A program made the translations under genes and the position numbers. A stretch of DNA of 64,000 nucleotides from Chryseobacterium indologenes (GTDB taxonomy: Bacteria > Bacteroidota > Bacteroidia > Flavobacteriales > Weeksellaceae): contig CP065590.1 in assembly GCA_016025055.1 (NCBI GenBank), positions 434,001 through 498,000 of the forward strand, written 5' to 3'. The notes beneath the pieces were generated by a model. It did not search any database. It saw only the letters and a list, made by a program, of their open reading frames with translations, and was not told the origin of the DNA. Of this stretch, positions 1 through 7,498 are shown piece by piece; positions within the stretch are counted from its first letter, which is position 1, and the number at the start of each line of letters is the position of its first letter.

Positions 1-977
1 AATCCAAAAATCGTCGGGATATATGATGAAAAAAGGAAAATACTGAACCCACAGAGCAGAGCCAGGAAAGAGATTACAGCAATGTTTCTAAGCCGTGCTG
101 ACTGGCTTTTAAAATCATAAACAGAGAAAACTTTGTACACGGTTGCAGGAATACTGAGAGCCAATATCCATTCTAAAATACCAAGATTTTTCAAATTCAA
201 AATACCTCTGTACAAACCTGCAAAAATATCTTTGAAGAATAGCTTCCCTGAGAAGACCGCAATCTGCACCACTCTTTTCATCTCAAAAATCTTACTGACC
301 TCATCCCTTTGATAAGAGTTTACAAACAGAAGGGGCTGAATCACTTTTCTAAAAAGAACCACACTTCCCAAGGTGATTATTACAAACAAAATTCTTTTTT
401 TATTTTCTTTAATCAAAAACAGATGCAGCAGTATAAGGGGAAAGAAGATTTCATAACTTAAGATGGAAGCAATAAAAAGCAGAGCGCTTACCAGGATTTT
501 ATCCCGCACATATAAGAAGTAGATACTCAATGAAAAAAATACAGTCGCAAGATTAGAATTGAGCATAATCGGAGAAAACTGAATACTCGTCCCGATGACA
601 GAGCATGAATACAACAATGTAATAAGACCGGCAAGCTCCTCAGATAGGATTTTTTTGGCCACCATATACAGAACAGCTAAAGAAAGGGGAAAAAAGATTA
701 ATCCAAGTAAATAAACAGATTCATCGTATTTTGAAAGATAAATTAAAGTTCCTGTTACAAATCCCGATACCGGCCTTGCTGCCATGGTTGTAGAATCCAG
801 AAACGAATAAATATAGGTGAAATAAGATCCTGAGATCAACTTAGATTCATAGACCTTACTTAAATCATCCGTTACAATAACTTTCTGTTTAAAAACAGAA
901 AGACTGATGTAGAGGGTATACACAATTATCAGAATATTCAGGAATATACCATAATTGTTGCTTTGATTTTTCTTCAT
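1..977 (-). CDS. Multi-pass membrane protein, 3' end beyond the window
   Basis: An open frame runs from an ATG at 977 leftward off the window edge, about 325 codons without a stop. The protein begins MKKNQSNNYGIFLN and is dominated by hydrophobic stretches of about 20 residues, roughly eight or more, separated by short basic or polar loops. The layout resembles polytopic glycosyltransferase-like or polymer-related membrane proteins (GT39/Wzy type), but no diagnostic motif is visible in the part present, so the function is not assigned. It is read in the same direction as thyA, 86 bases downstream of the thyA stop. Confidence 0.75.
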   Translation of the reverse strand, partial: MKKNQSNNYGIFLNILIIVYTLYISLSVFKQKVIVTDDLSKVYESKLISGSYFTYIYSFLDSTTMAARPVSGFVTGTLIYLSKYDESVYLLGLIFFPLSLAVLYMVAKKILSEELAGLITLLYSCSVIGTSIQFSPIMLNSNLATVFFSLSIYFLYVRDKILVSALLFIASILSYEIFFPLILLHLFLIKENKKRILFVIITLGSVVLFRKVIQPLLFVNSYQRDEVSKIFEMKRVVQIAVFSGKLFFKDIFAGLYRGILNLKNLGILEWILALSIPATVYKVFSVYDFKSQSARLRNIAVISFLALLCGFSIFLFSSYIPTIFG

Positions 978-1063
978 ATTGTTTTTGACGCTGGACGAAA
1001 ATTTATTTCACCAATGCCAAAAATAACAGAATTATAGCAATTAAAAAAAGAATACCGGAAATA

Positions 1064-1858
1064 TTAAACCGCTACAGGAGCTTTGATCCCCGGATGCGGA
1101 TCATAGTTTTCCAACGTAAAGTCTTCAAATTTGAAATTGAAAATATCCTTGATATCAGGATTCAGCTTCATTGTCGGAAGCGGTCTTGTTTCTCTGGAAA
1201 GCTGTCTGTTTACCTGTTCGAAATGATTATTATAAATATGAACATCCCCGAAACTGTGGACATAATCTCCTACTTCAAGATCACAAACCTGGGCCACCAT
1301 CATTAATAATAAAGCATAACTTGCAATATTGAACGGTACACCAAGGAAAACATCGGCACTTCTCTGATAAAGCTGTAATGATAATTTTCCGTCTGCCACA
1401 TAAAACTGAAATAGAGCGTGACAAGGTGCCAGCGCCATATTCGGAATTTCGGCAACATTCCATGCTGATACGATCAGCCTTCTCGAATCGGGATTTTTTT
1501 TGATCTGGTCAATCACTTCTGTAATCTGGTCTACCACTTTTCCGTCTGCTCCATGCCAGCTTCTCCATTGGGCGCCATATACGGGACCTAAATCTCCGTT
1601 TTCATCTGCCCATTCATCCCAGATACTTACTCCATGATCGTTAAGGTATTTGATATTGGTATCTCCATTCAAAAACCAAAGCAGCTCATAGATAATTGAT
1701 TTCAAATGCACTTTTTTAGTAGTTACCAAAGGAAAACCTTCTGACAAATCATATCTCAGCTGATATCCGAACACACTCCTTGTACCGGTGCCTGTTCTAT
1801 CGGTTTTATCTGTTCCGTTGTCTAAAATATGTTGTAAAAGATCCAGGTAATTTTGCAT
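1064..1858 (-). CDS. thyA: Thymidylate synthase
   Basis: Converts dUMP to dTMP using methylene-tetrahydrofolate, in the cytoplasm. The 264-residue length is that of the classic ThyA. Visible motifs are the folate/dUMP-binding [11 protein letters not shown] near residue 21, the catalytic cysteine in APCHALFQF (Cys146), [10 protein letters not shown], and the signature [16 protein letters not shown] followed by GDVHIYNNH. The open frame extends 19 codons further upstream, but I chose the internal ATG because it gives the family N-terminus (MQNYLDLL) and lies 22 bases downstream of a perfect TAnnTTTG -7 box. The longer start would lie upstream of that box. Confidence 0.97.
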   Translation of the reverse strand: MQNYLDLLQHILDNGTDKTDRTGTGTRSVFGYQLRYDLSEGFPLVTTKKVHLKSIIYELLWFLNGDTNIKYLNDHGVSIWDEWADENGDLGPVYGAQWRSWHGADGKVVDQITEVIDQIKKNPDSRRLIVSAWNVAEIPNMALAPCHALFQFYVADGKLSLQLYQRSADVFLGVPFNIASYALLLMMVAQVCDLEVGDYVHSFGDVHIYNNHFEQVNRQLSRETRPLPTMKLNPDIKDIFNFKFEDFTLENYDPHPGIKAPVAV

Positions 1859-1879
1859 TTTGAAAGGAATTTTATGGCT

Positions 1880-1887
1880 CAAATTTA
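1880..1887 (-). promoter_or_regulatory. Bacteroidota -7 box upstream of thyA
   Basis: Read on the minus strand this is TAAATTTG, an exact match to the TAnnTTTG -7 consensus of Bacteroidota housekeeping promoters. It is 22 bases before the chosen thyA start. No clear -33 TTG is seen at the usual distance. Confidence 0.5.
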
Positions 1888-2003
1888 GTAAAAAAGCATT
1901 AAAAAAAGCACCCATATGATGAATGCTTTTTATGAGACGAATATCTCTTATCTATTAGACATTGTGTATCTGCATACTAGAGATCAACTTTATCGGATAA
2001 TTT

Positions 2004-2654
2004 TTATAATATAAAAACACTGATATCATCATTATTGCCGTTGATGGATTTTACCTGTCCATATTTTGATTTCTCAATGAATTTATCATTCCAGTAATCA
2101 AGGCGTACCGGACCAAATTTAATCAGTTTCTGATATTGGCTGTCGTCGATAATATCCTTCAACCCATAATCAACGGAAATATTCCCTATAGATTTAATTT
2201 TTCCGTATCTGCTGTTATCCATAATATCCTTAGGCCAGTAATCGATAGTATAACTTCCTATTTTCTTTACTTTCCCGAATTTTTCTTCATTGAAAACAGG
2301 GTTGTCCCAATATTCGAACCTGATATTACCGATACTTTTTATTTTACCGTATTTCTCACTTTGCTGATCCATGTCGTCCCAGTAATCTATTCTTATATTG
2401 CCGATACTTTTAATTTTTCCGGCTCTGTACTGATCAAAACTGCTGTTGTCATAATAATCAATTCTTCCGTTCTGCTTCGGGGAATGGAAATCTGTAATGG
2501 CTCCCTGGGAATCTATTGTAATAATAAAATCATCTACGGTAATGCTGACAGAGGTAAGGTCATAACTTTTTGCCGAAACACCAGCACGAATTTGTGCATG
2601 GATCCAAAAACTGCCTAATAAAAAGGCAAAGAGAAGTACATTTTTATATTTCAT
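2004..2654 (-). CDS. Secreted protein with five 24-residue tandem repeats, function unknown
   Basis: The 216-residue product has a signal peptide ending near residue 20 (WIHAQ). Residues 78-197 are five consecutive 24-residue units with the consensus GKIKSIGNIRIDYWDD followed by a variable acidic/polar tail. They occupy residues 78-101, 102-125, 126-149, 150-173 and 174-197, with half-units on either side (NGRIDYYD before, YGQVKSI after). The alternating hydrophobic pattern and regular length suggest a beta-solenoid or beta-propeller-like sheet in the periplasm or on the surface. I recognise no named family. It sits 14 bases downstream of the GreA-like gene on the same strand. Confidence 0.8.
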   Translation of the reverse strand: MKYKNVLLFAFLLGSFWIHAQIRAGVSAKSYDLTSVSITVDDFIITIDSQGAITDFHSPKQNGRIDYYDNSSFDQYRAGKIKSIGNIRIDYWDDMDQQSEKYGKIKSIGNIRFEYWDNPVFNEEKFGKVKKIGSYTIDYWPKDIMDNSRYGKIKSIGNISVDYGLKDIIDDSQYQKLIKFGPVRLDYWNDKFIEKSKYGQVKSINGNNDDISVFIL

Positions 2655-2668
2655 AATGATAAAATTAA

Positions 2669-3109
2669 CTACCAGATATTTTCAATGGTCTGATTGATAG
2701 TATTGATGGTAAATGTCTCTCCCATTTTCTTGCCAAACATCGCTTTTACCAGAGGTGATTCTGCAGATACCGTCATGACCTTCTGATTTTCAGATCTGAT
2801 TTCTCCCATGGAAGCAGAAATGTAAAACAAACCTTTATCCGTTTTGACTATGGCACCATTCTGAACTTTCTCTGAAGGATCAGCAGTTATTTTCTGTAGG
2901 ATCGCCTGTTGATTCAGTACTTCATTCAGCTGGCGTTGAAGATTGTTGATTTCCTGCTGAAGCATTTCACGACCGGTTTCATATTTATCTCCCATTGAGC
3001 TTTTTGTATCGTTATTGGAGGCCCTTGTTTCAGCAATAAGATTTTCAAAATACCGTATTTTGTCTGATATTTTTGTTTTTACGATGTTGATTATTTCTTG
3101 TTTGTTCAT
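2669..3109 (-). CDS. GreA/GreB-family transcript cleavage factor-like protein
   Basis: 146 residues. The N-terminal half is predicted coiled coil (a long helix with an INNLQRQLNEVLNQQ-type heptad pattern). The C-terminal half has the Gre FKBP-like layout: VQNGAIVKTDKG, then ISASMGEI, then SAESPLVKAMFGKKMGETFTI. True GreA binds RNA polymerase and rescues backtracked complexes. This shorter Bacteroidota paralogue shares the fold, but the acidic tip residues are not obvious, so it may be a polymerase-binding regulator without cleavage activity. The same family has been misnamed 3-oxoacyl-ACP synthase in databases. Confidence 0.75.
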   Translation of the reverse strand: MNKQEIINIVKTKISDKIRYFENLIAETRASNNDTKSSMGDKYETGREMLQQEINNLQRQLNEVLNQQAILQKITADPSEKVQNGAIVKTDKGLFYISASMGEIRSENQKVMTVSAESPLVKAMFGKKMGETFTINTINQTIENIW

Positions 3110-3246
3110 GGGTTGTTATCGGGCTTTTGGTTATGATACTTCGATCGTCCCTTCAAGGTCGCGGATCTTGCCACTCTTGGAGTACCGCTTTAATGATAGT
3201 AATTAAGATGTCATTGTTGAATACGAAACAGTAAAGGTTCCACTAT

Positions 3247-4596
3247 TCACTTTTCAAAAACGACGTAGTCTGAAACTTTGAAACTGAAGGCTTTACCTTC
3301 GTCAAAATTTCTTCTCGTTTTATCGAAAACATTATTGAAAGCTCCGGATAAGTTCTGATCTTCTATTGTGAAATCTACAGGTTCTTTCGACATATTCAAG
3401 ACAACCAACACTTCATTCTCTCCGTTTTTCCGTACATACGCAAGAATCTTATCATTGGCTGTTGTATTCAGGAAATAGGTAGTAACATGAGGATCTCCGC
3501 CTCTTAATGCAGGATTGGATGCTTTTAAGTTCAACAATGTTTTATAGAAATCAGCCATCAGATAGGTATTGGTCCATTTAATGGCATCTTTCTCAAAGAA
3601 TTCCAGTCTTTTCATATTGGGAAGCTCCTGTCCTGAATACAATAGCGGAATACCATTCCATGTTGCTGAAAAAACCGCCATAGGCTTGGCAATTACTGCA
3701 TATTTTTCATATTCTGAGCCGTTCCACGAGTTTTCATCATGATTAGAGGTAAACCATGCTCTCATCGAAGCATCTCCGATATTGGAATATTGAATGAGTA
3801 AATCTTTTAATTCCTGAAGAGGTTCATTGTTTTTGTAGTAATCTGCCGACTTGTGCATCCATTTCCATGAGTAGCTGGCATCAAAGACTTTTCCGTACTC
3901 TGGGCTTTCCAACTCATCAAATTCTCCCAGCCAGAAAAGGGGTTTTATTTTTTCTACTTCGGGACGCGCCTGCTCCCAGAAATCTACTTCTACCCACGAA
4001 GCCAGGTCGCATCTGAAACCGTCAATACTAGTTTCTCTCACCCAGAATTTCATAGCTTCAATCATAGCTTGCCTCATCTCCTGATTTTTGTAATCCAGTT
4101 CGATGATGTCATCCATGCCGGAAGCAATATGGAATTTTCCGTCCGGATCTTTTATATAAAATTCAGGATGTATTTTTGTCCATACATGATCCCAACCGGT
4201 ATGATTGGCTACCCAGTCAATAATAACCTTAAATCCCAATCGATGTGCTTCATTCACCATATCTTTAAAATCATCCAGAGTCCCAAATTCAGGATTAACA
4301 GAGGTGTAATCAGCGGCAGCATACGGACTTCCCAGACTTCCTTTTTTATTGTGTTGAGCAATCGGTGTAATGGGCATCAACCAAAGTGTCTGCACGCCCA
4401 TTGACTTCAATCGGGGCATTTCTTTTGCAAATGCTTTAAAAGTTCCTTCCTGGGTATATTGTCTGATATTTACTTCGTAGATATTTGTGGTATGTTTCCA
4501 ATCTTTTGGCAATACTGTCATTTTTTTGGTTCTTTTTTGAGTGGTACAGGAAACAATTCCCAGACCAATGATAGCTAATAAAATTAATTTTTTCAT
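3247..4596 (-). CDS. GH13 alpha-amylase family lipoprotein
   Basis: 449 residues with a lipoprotein signal (LGIVSC, Cys17), so probably anchored at the outer membrane. The glycoside hydrolase 13 barrel is complete: FKVIIDWVANHTG near residue 122, the nucleophile in DGFRCDLASW (Asp197), the acid/base in WLGEFDE (Glu225), and the transition-state aspartate in TSNHDENSW (Asp287). It hydrolyses or rearranges alpha-glucans, and the exact linkage cannot be read from sequence. It is not accompanied by SusC/SusD partners here, so it is not part of a classic starch utilisation locus in this window. Confidence 0.9.
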   Translation of the reverse strand: MKKLILLAIIGLGIVSCTTQKRTKKMTVLPKDWKHTTNIYEVNIRQYTQEGTFKAFAKEMPRLKSMGVQTLWLMPITPIAQHNKKGSLGSPYAAADYTSVNPEFGTLDDFKDMVNEAHRLGFKVIIDWVANHTGWDHVWTKIHPEFYIKDPDGKFHIASGMDDIIELDYKNQEMRQAMIEAMKFWVRETSIDGFRCDLASWVEVDFWEQARPEVEKIKPLFWLGEFDELESPEYGKVFDASYSWKWMHKSADYYKNNEPLQELKDLLIQYSNIGDASMRAWFTSNHDENSWNGSEYEKYAVIAKPMAVFSATWNGIPLLYSGQELPNMKRLEFFEKDAIKWTNTYLMADFYKTLLNLKASNPALRGGDPHVTTYFLNTTANDKILAYVRKNGENEVLVVLNMSKEPVDFTIEDQNLSGAFNNVFDKTRRNFDEGKAFSFKVSDYVVFEK

Positions 4597-4643
4597 TAAT
4601 CTATTTTTAACAAAAGTAGGGATTGTTTTTCAGGTGAAAGGCT

Positions 4644-4672
4644 AAAAAAAGCCCCGGATTAAAATCCGGGGC
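4644..4672 (-). terminator. Rho-independent terminator after the pRiA4b ORF-3-like gene
   Basis: Bases 4651-4672 form a perfect 10-bp GC-rich stem (GCCCCGGATT) with a 2-base loop. On the minus strand it is followed by seven Ts (4650-4644). It lies 18 bases past the stop of the minus-strand gene ending at 4691. Confidence 0.85.
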
Positions 4673-4690
4673 CTATATTGTATTTCACTC

Positions 4691-5287
4691 TTACCTTTCG
4701 TCGTCGTTATCATCCTCATCATCGAAGACATCATCATTGTAGTCTTCTTCTTCCTCGTCATCGAAGCTGTCGTCCTCATCAGAGAAATTTCCGGTGGCAC
4801 CGAAATCATCATCGAAGCCAAACTCATCATCCGTCAAAGGCATTGCTGATTTCTTTTTAGAACCACCTGCACTCCCGTTTTTGCTAGGCGCTTTTAGAGG
4901 AACATTTCCAAATCTGTATACTGTAATCGGGTAATTTACTGCTTTTGTTTCTTCAATGACTTCTATAAGTTCACAGAAGAACTCCCAAAGATCAAGAAGC
5001 CCGTACTGGAATTGTGCTTTGTCGCCTACATTTTCAAAAGCTTCATCAATGTATACGTCTGACATGATCTCGCCATCACCATCATCACTCATATCTTCCA
5101 ATGGAACACTTTTTACTATCGTTCCGTCATTTTCTAACAGATTAAACGTAGAAAGCTCATCGCCCTGCAGACTGAATGCACTTTTAATTCCTAAATGTAA
5201 GTTCCATAACGTTTGTTTTCCCTTAACTTCAATGTCGCGGAAAATATCCTCTTTCGCATCTAATATTACGCGGATCTTGTAAACCAT
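4691..5287 (-). CDS. Plasmid pRiA4b ORF-3-like (IS1096 TnpR-like) family protein with acidic tail
   Basis: 198 residues. Residues 1-130 match the pRiA4b ORF-3 family pattern: YKIRVILDAKEDIFRDIEV, then TLWNLHLGIKSAF, then FQYGLLDLWEFFCELIE. The last 50 residues are almost entirely Asp/Glu with a few Phe, a low-complexity acidic tail typical of Flavobacteriia members. Despite the family name there is no transposon context. The gene stands alone, with its own promoter-like element upstream and a strong terminator downstream. The molecular function is unknown. Confidence 0.8.
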   Translation of the reverse strand: MVYKIRVILDAKEDIFRDIEVKGKQTLWNLHLGIKSAFSLQGDELSTFNLLENDGTIVKSVPLEDMSDDGDGEIMSDVYIDEAFENVGDKAQFQYGLLDLWEFFCELIEVIEETKAVNYPITVYRFGNVPLKAPSKNGSAGGSKKKSAMPLTDDEFGFDDDFGATGNFSDEDDSFDDEEEEDYNDDVFDDEDDNDDER

Positions 5288-5339
5288 ATCAGTTTCTTAA
5301 ATTACTTTTTGCCTTTATAATTATGATAAATCTCTGGTG

Positions 5340-5367
5340 CAAATATATAATAAATGACATGTGACAA
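5340..5367 (-). promoter_or_regulatory. Promoter of the pRiA4b ORF-3-like gene
   Basis: On the minus strand TTG (5367-5365) is followed after 17 bases by TATATTTG (5347-5340), an exact TAnnTTTG -7 box. The start codon is 53 bases further on. Confidence 0.6.
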
Positions 5368-5419
5368 AAAAATATTTCTGGATTTTTTAAAATATTTTTT
5401 TTCTTACATTTTGCCGGAA

Positions 5420-6451
5420 TTATTTACTTTTTTCAAGCATAAAACTAAACTTAGTTCCTTCTAGATAAACGCTTTCTACGGTAATGTTTTCGTTATGAGC
5501 CTCAAGAATATGCTTTACGATAGCTAATCCCAACCCGGAACCGCCTTCTCTCCTGCTTCTGCTGGTTTCGACACGATAAAATCTTTCGAAAATCCTTGGA
5601 AGAATTTCAGATTTGATCCCCATTCCGTTGTCGATGACTTCAATCAGGACTTTATTTTTTAAAACACTGGTTTTTACAATCACCTTTGCTTCCTGCCTGT
5701 TGGCATAGTGAATGGCATTGGAAATAAGATTAATAAATACCTGTGAAATTTTCTGTTTGTCTGCTTCAACAAAAATCTGTGGATGCAGGGTTTGAATTTG
5801 CATCGTCGTGTTGTGTTTCTCTGCTTCCAGGTCAAGAAGGTCAAAGATTTCACTGATAAGAAGGTTTACATCAAATCTGGAAACGGTAAGGTTGATCTCT
5901 CCGGCCTCCAACCTGTTGATCATATCAAGATCCGTGACAATGGCGATAAGTCTTTCAACGGAAATATCGATTCTTTCAAGATATTTGTCTCTGATGGTAA
6001 GATTATCCACACCGCCTTCCCTCAGGGTTTCAACGTAACCCTGGATAGAAAACAGAGGTGTCTTAAGCTCGTGAGATACATTTCCGATGTATTCTTTACG
6101 GTAACTTTCCATTTCCTTCATCATATCGATTTCTGTCACCTTTTGTTGGTTAAAATCGGAAAATCTTTCTCCCAGTTCTTTAATGGTGATATTTTCGTCG
6201 TTATCATGCACAATTTCCTGAGGGAGAATCTGGGAAAGTCCTTTTACCTGTTTTCTACCGTAATAATTGAAAAGTAGCTCCAGTACTACACAATTAATAA
6301 TAAAGATCAGGACAATACATATTACAAGGCCCGTTGTAAAGTACGGAGTGCTGTAATAGATATCCTTTAGTGAGTCAAAAATAACTACTAAGAAAAGCAT
6401 TACCAATGTCAGCAGACATGAGGCAACAAGAGTAAGCCTGTAAAATTTCAA
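5420..6451 (-). CDS. Sensor histidine kinase, PhoR-like
   Basis: 343 residues. Two transmembrane segments (about 6-25 and 38-61) bracket a very short extracytoplasmic loop, followed by a linker. The HisKA domain carries the phospho-acceptor His127 in NVSHELKTPLFSIQGYVETL, and the HATPase_c domain has its N box (FINLISNAIHYA), G1 box (VIDNGMGI) and G2 box (GGSGLGLAIV). The tiny sensor loop suggests sensing through partner proteins, as in PhoR, rather than direct ligand binding. Its response regulator lies 47 bases upstream on the same strand. The phosphate role is inferred from overall similarity and gene pairing only. Confidence 0.88.
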   Translation of the reverse strand: MKFYRLTLVASCLLTLVMLFLVVIFDSLKDIYYSTPYFTTGLVICIVLIFIINCVVLELLFNYYGRKQVKGLSQILPQEIVHDNDENITIKELGERFSDFNQQKVTEIDMMKEMESYRKEYIGNVSHELKTPLFSIQGYVETLREGGVDNLTIRDKYLERIDISVERLIAIVTDLDMINRLEAGEINLTVSRFDVNLLISEIFDLLDLEAEKHNTTMQIQTLHPQIFVEADKQKISQVFINLISNAIHYANRQEAKVIVKTSVLKNKVLIEVIDNGMGIKSEILPRIFERFYRVETSRSRREGGSGLGLAIVKHILEAHNENITVESVYLEGTKFSFMLEKSK

Positions 6452-6498
6452 TTTTACAACGTTTTAAGATTGAACGTAAAGTTAGGATTTTTAAATGA

Positions 6499-7173
6499 TT
6501 AAACGATCAGTTTATATCCGATTCCTTTTAAAGTCTGAATGGTATTGATCCCTAATTTTTCTCTAAGTCTTCTGATATGGACATCAATGGTTCTCTCTCC
6601 TACAATCACATCATTGCCCCAGACTTTTTCCAGAATTTCTTCTCTCTTGAAAACTTTTTCTGTGTTGGAAGCCAAAAGGTAAAGCAGATCAAACTCCTTT
6701 TTAGGAAGAAGAAACTGCTGACCGGCTTTGGAAACTCTGAAGTTATCTTTATCAATAACAAGGTCACCGATTTCAATAAGTTTTGCATTATCGGAAACCT
6801 GAGAGGTCAACTGTAATAATGCGTTTACTTTGGAGATAAGGATTTTCGGTTTGATCAGTTTTACGATATAATCATTGGCACCAGCCTGGAAGCCTGCCAA
6901 CTGGGAAAACTCTTCGCTTCTTGCGGAAAGGAAAACAATAAGTGTTTTTTGAAGTTCTTTCACTTTACGAAGTTCCTGACAGGTTTCAATACCATCTTTC
7001 TCAGGCATCATTACATCTAGTAGGATCAGATCCGGAATAATTTCCTTTGCTTTTTCTATACCTTCGTTACCATTGGTGGCGGTATAGATATCATAACCTT
7101 CTTTTTCCAAATTGTAAGACAGAATCTCTAAAATGTCCAGTTCGTCGTCTATTAAAAGAATTTTTTTGCTCAT
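6499..7173 (-). CDS. OmpR/PhoB-family response regulator
   Basis: 224 residues: receiver domain (1-120) with acidic pocket IDDE, phospho-acceptor Asp53 in LILLDVMMPEKDG and Lys105, then a winged-helix DNA-binding domain ending ERTIDVHIRRLREKLG and IQTLKGIGYKLIV. The usually invariant proline after the conserved lysine is replaced by leucine (KLIKP, Leu106). It is transcribed ahead of the histidine kinase and divergently from the TonB-dependent receptor at 7499, which is a likely target. Confidence 0.92.
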   Translation of the reverse strand: MSKKILLIDDELDILEILSYNLEKEGYDIYTATNGNEGIEKAKEIIPDLILLDVMMPEKDGIETCQELRKVKELQKTLIVFLSARSEEFSQLAGFQAGANDYIVKLIKPKILISKVNALLQLTSQVSDNAKLIEIGDLVIDKDNFRVSKAGQQFLLPKKEFDLLYLLASNTEKVFKREEILEKVWGNDVIVGERTIDVHIRRLREKLGINTIQTLKGIGYKLIV

Positions 7174-7194
7174 CTTCTAGTTTAAGAATTCCCA

Positions 7195-7202
7195 CAAAAG
7201 TA
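7195..7202 (-). promoter_or_regulatory. -7 box upstream of the response regulator
   Basis: Minus strand TACTTTTG, an exact TAnnTTTG match, 21 bases before the start codon at 7173. No good -33 TTG is visible. Confidence 0.45.
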
Positions 7203-7261
7203 GTTATTTTCGTCGGGCTTCTTCATTTATGTTATGTTAACTAATTATTAAAAAACCTTCC

Positions 7262-7299
7262 ACCTGCTTTTAATTTGAAAATTAATAATAAAAGCAGGT
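7262..7299. repeat. Inverted repeat in the divergent regulator/receptor intergenic region
   Basis: The 325-base gap 7174-7498 separates the divergent response regulator and TonB-receptor genes. It contains a perfect 11-bp inverted repeat, ACCTGCTTTTA (7262-7272) and TAAAAGCAGGT (7289-7299), with a 16-base AT-rich spacer. It could be an operator, or a terminator-like hairpin with an A/T-rich flank. The rest of the gap is very AT-rich and shows no open frame. Confidence 0.45.
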
Positions 7300-7498
7300 A
7301 AAAAATACACATAAACCAAATATACGAAACAAAGTTTGAAATAAACAAAAAAAATAACATCATAAGAAACATATTTCCACAACAAAAAATTAGAGTTATC
7401 TATTAACTTAAACTTCACAATTAATTAAAATTCTCCTAAAGTTTTCTTAAAAACTTAGCCTTTATTTTGCCCTTGAAAAAGAAGTAAAGAGAAGTAAA

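Noticed and set aside
2136..2618. 160-codon plus-strand frame opposite the repeat protein
   Set aside because: It lies entirely within the minus-strand gene and follows its repeat periodicity, so it is a shadow of the 24-residue repeats.
4642..4860. Frames of Met/Asp/His-rich or Ser/Arg-rich composition around the acidic tail
   Set aside because: These are frame-shifted readings of the Asp/Glu-rich C-terminus of the pRiA4b ORF-3-like gene and of the terminator.
4691..5287. IS1096-related transposon passenger gene
   Set aside because: The family name derives from a plasmid or IS element, but there are no inverted repeats or transposase here, and the gene has its own promoter and terminator in a housekeeping setting.
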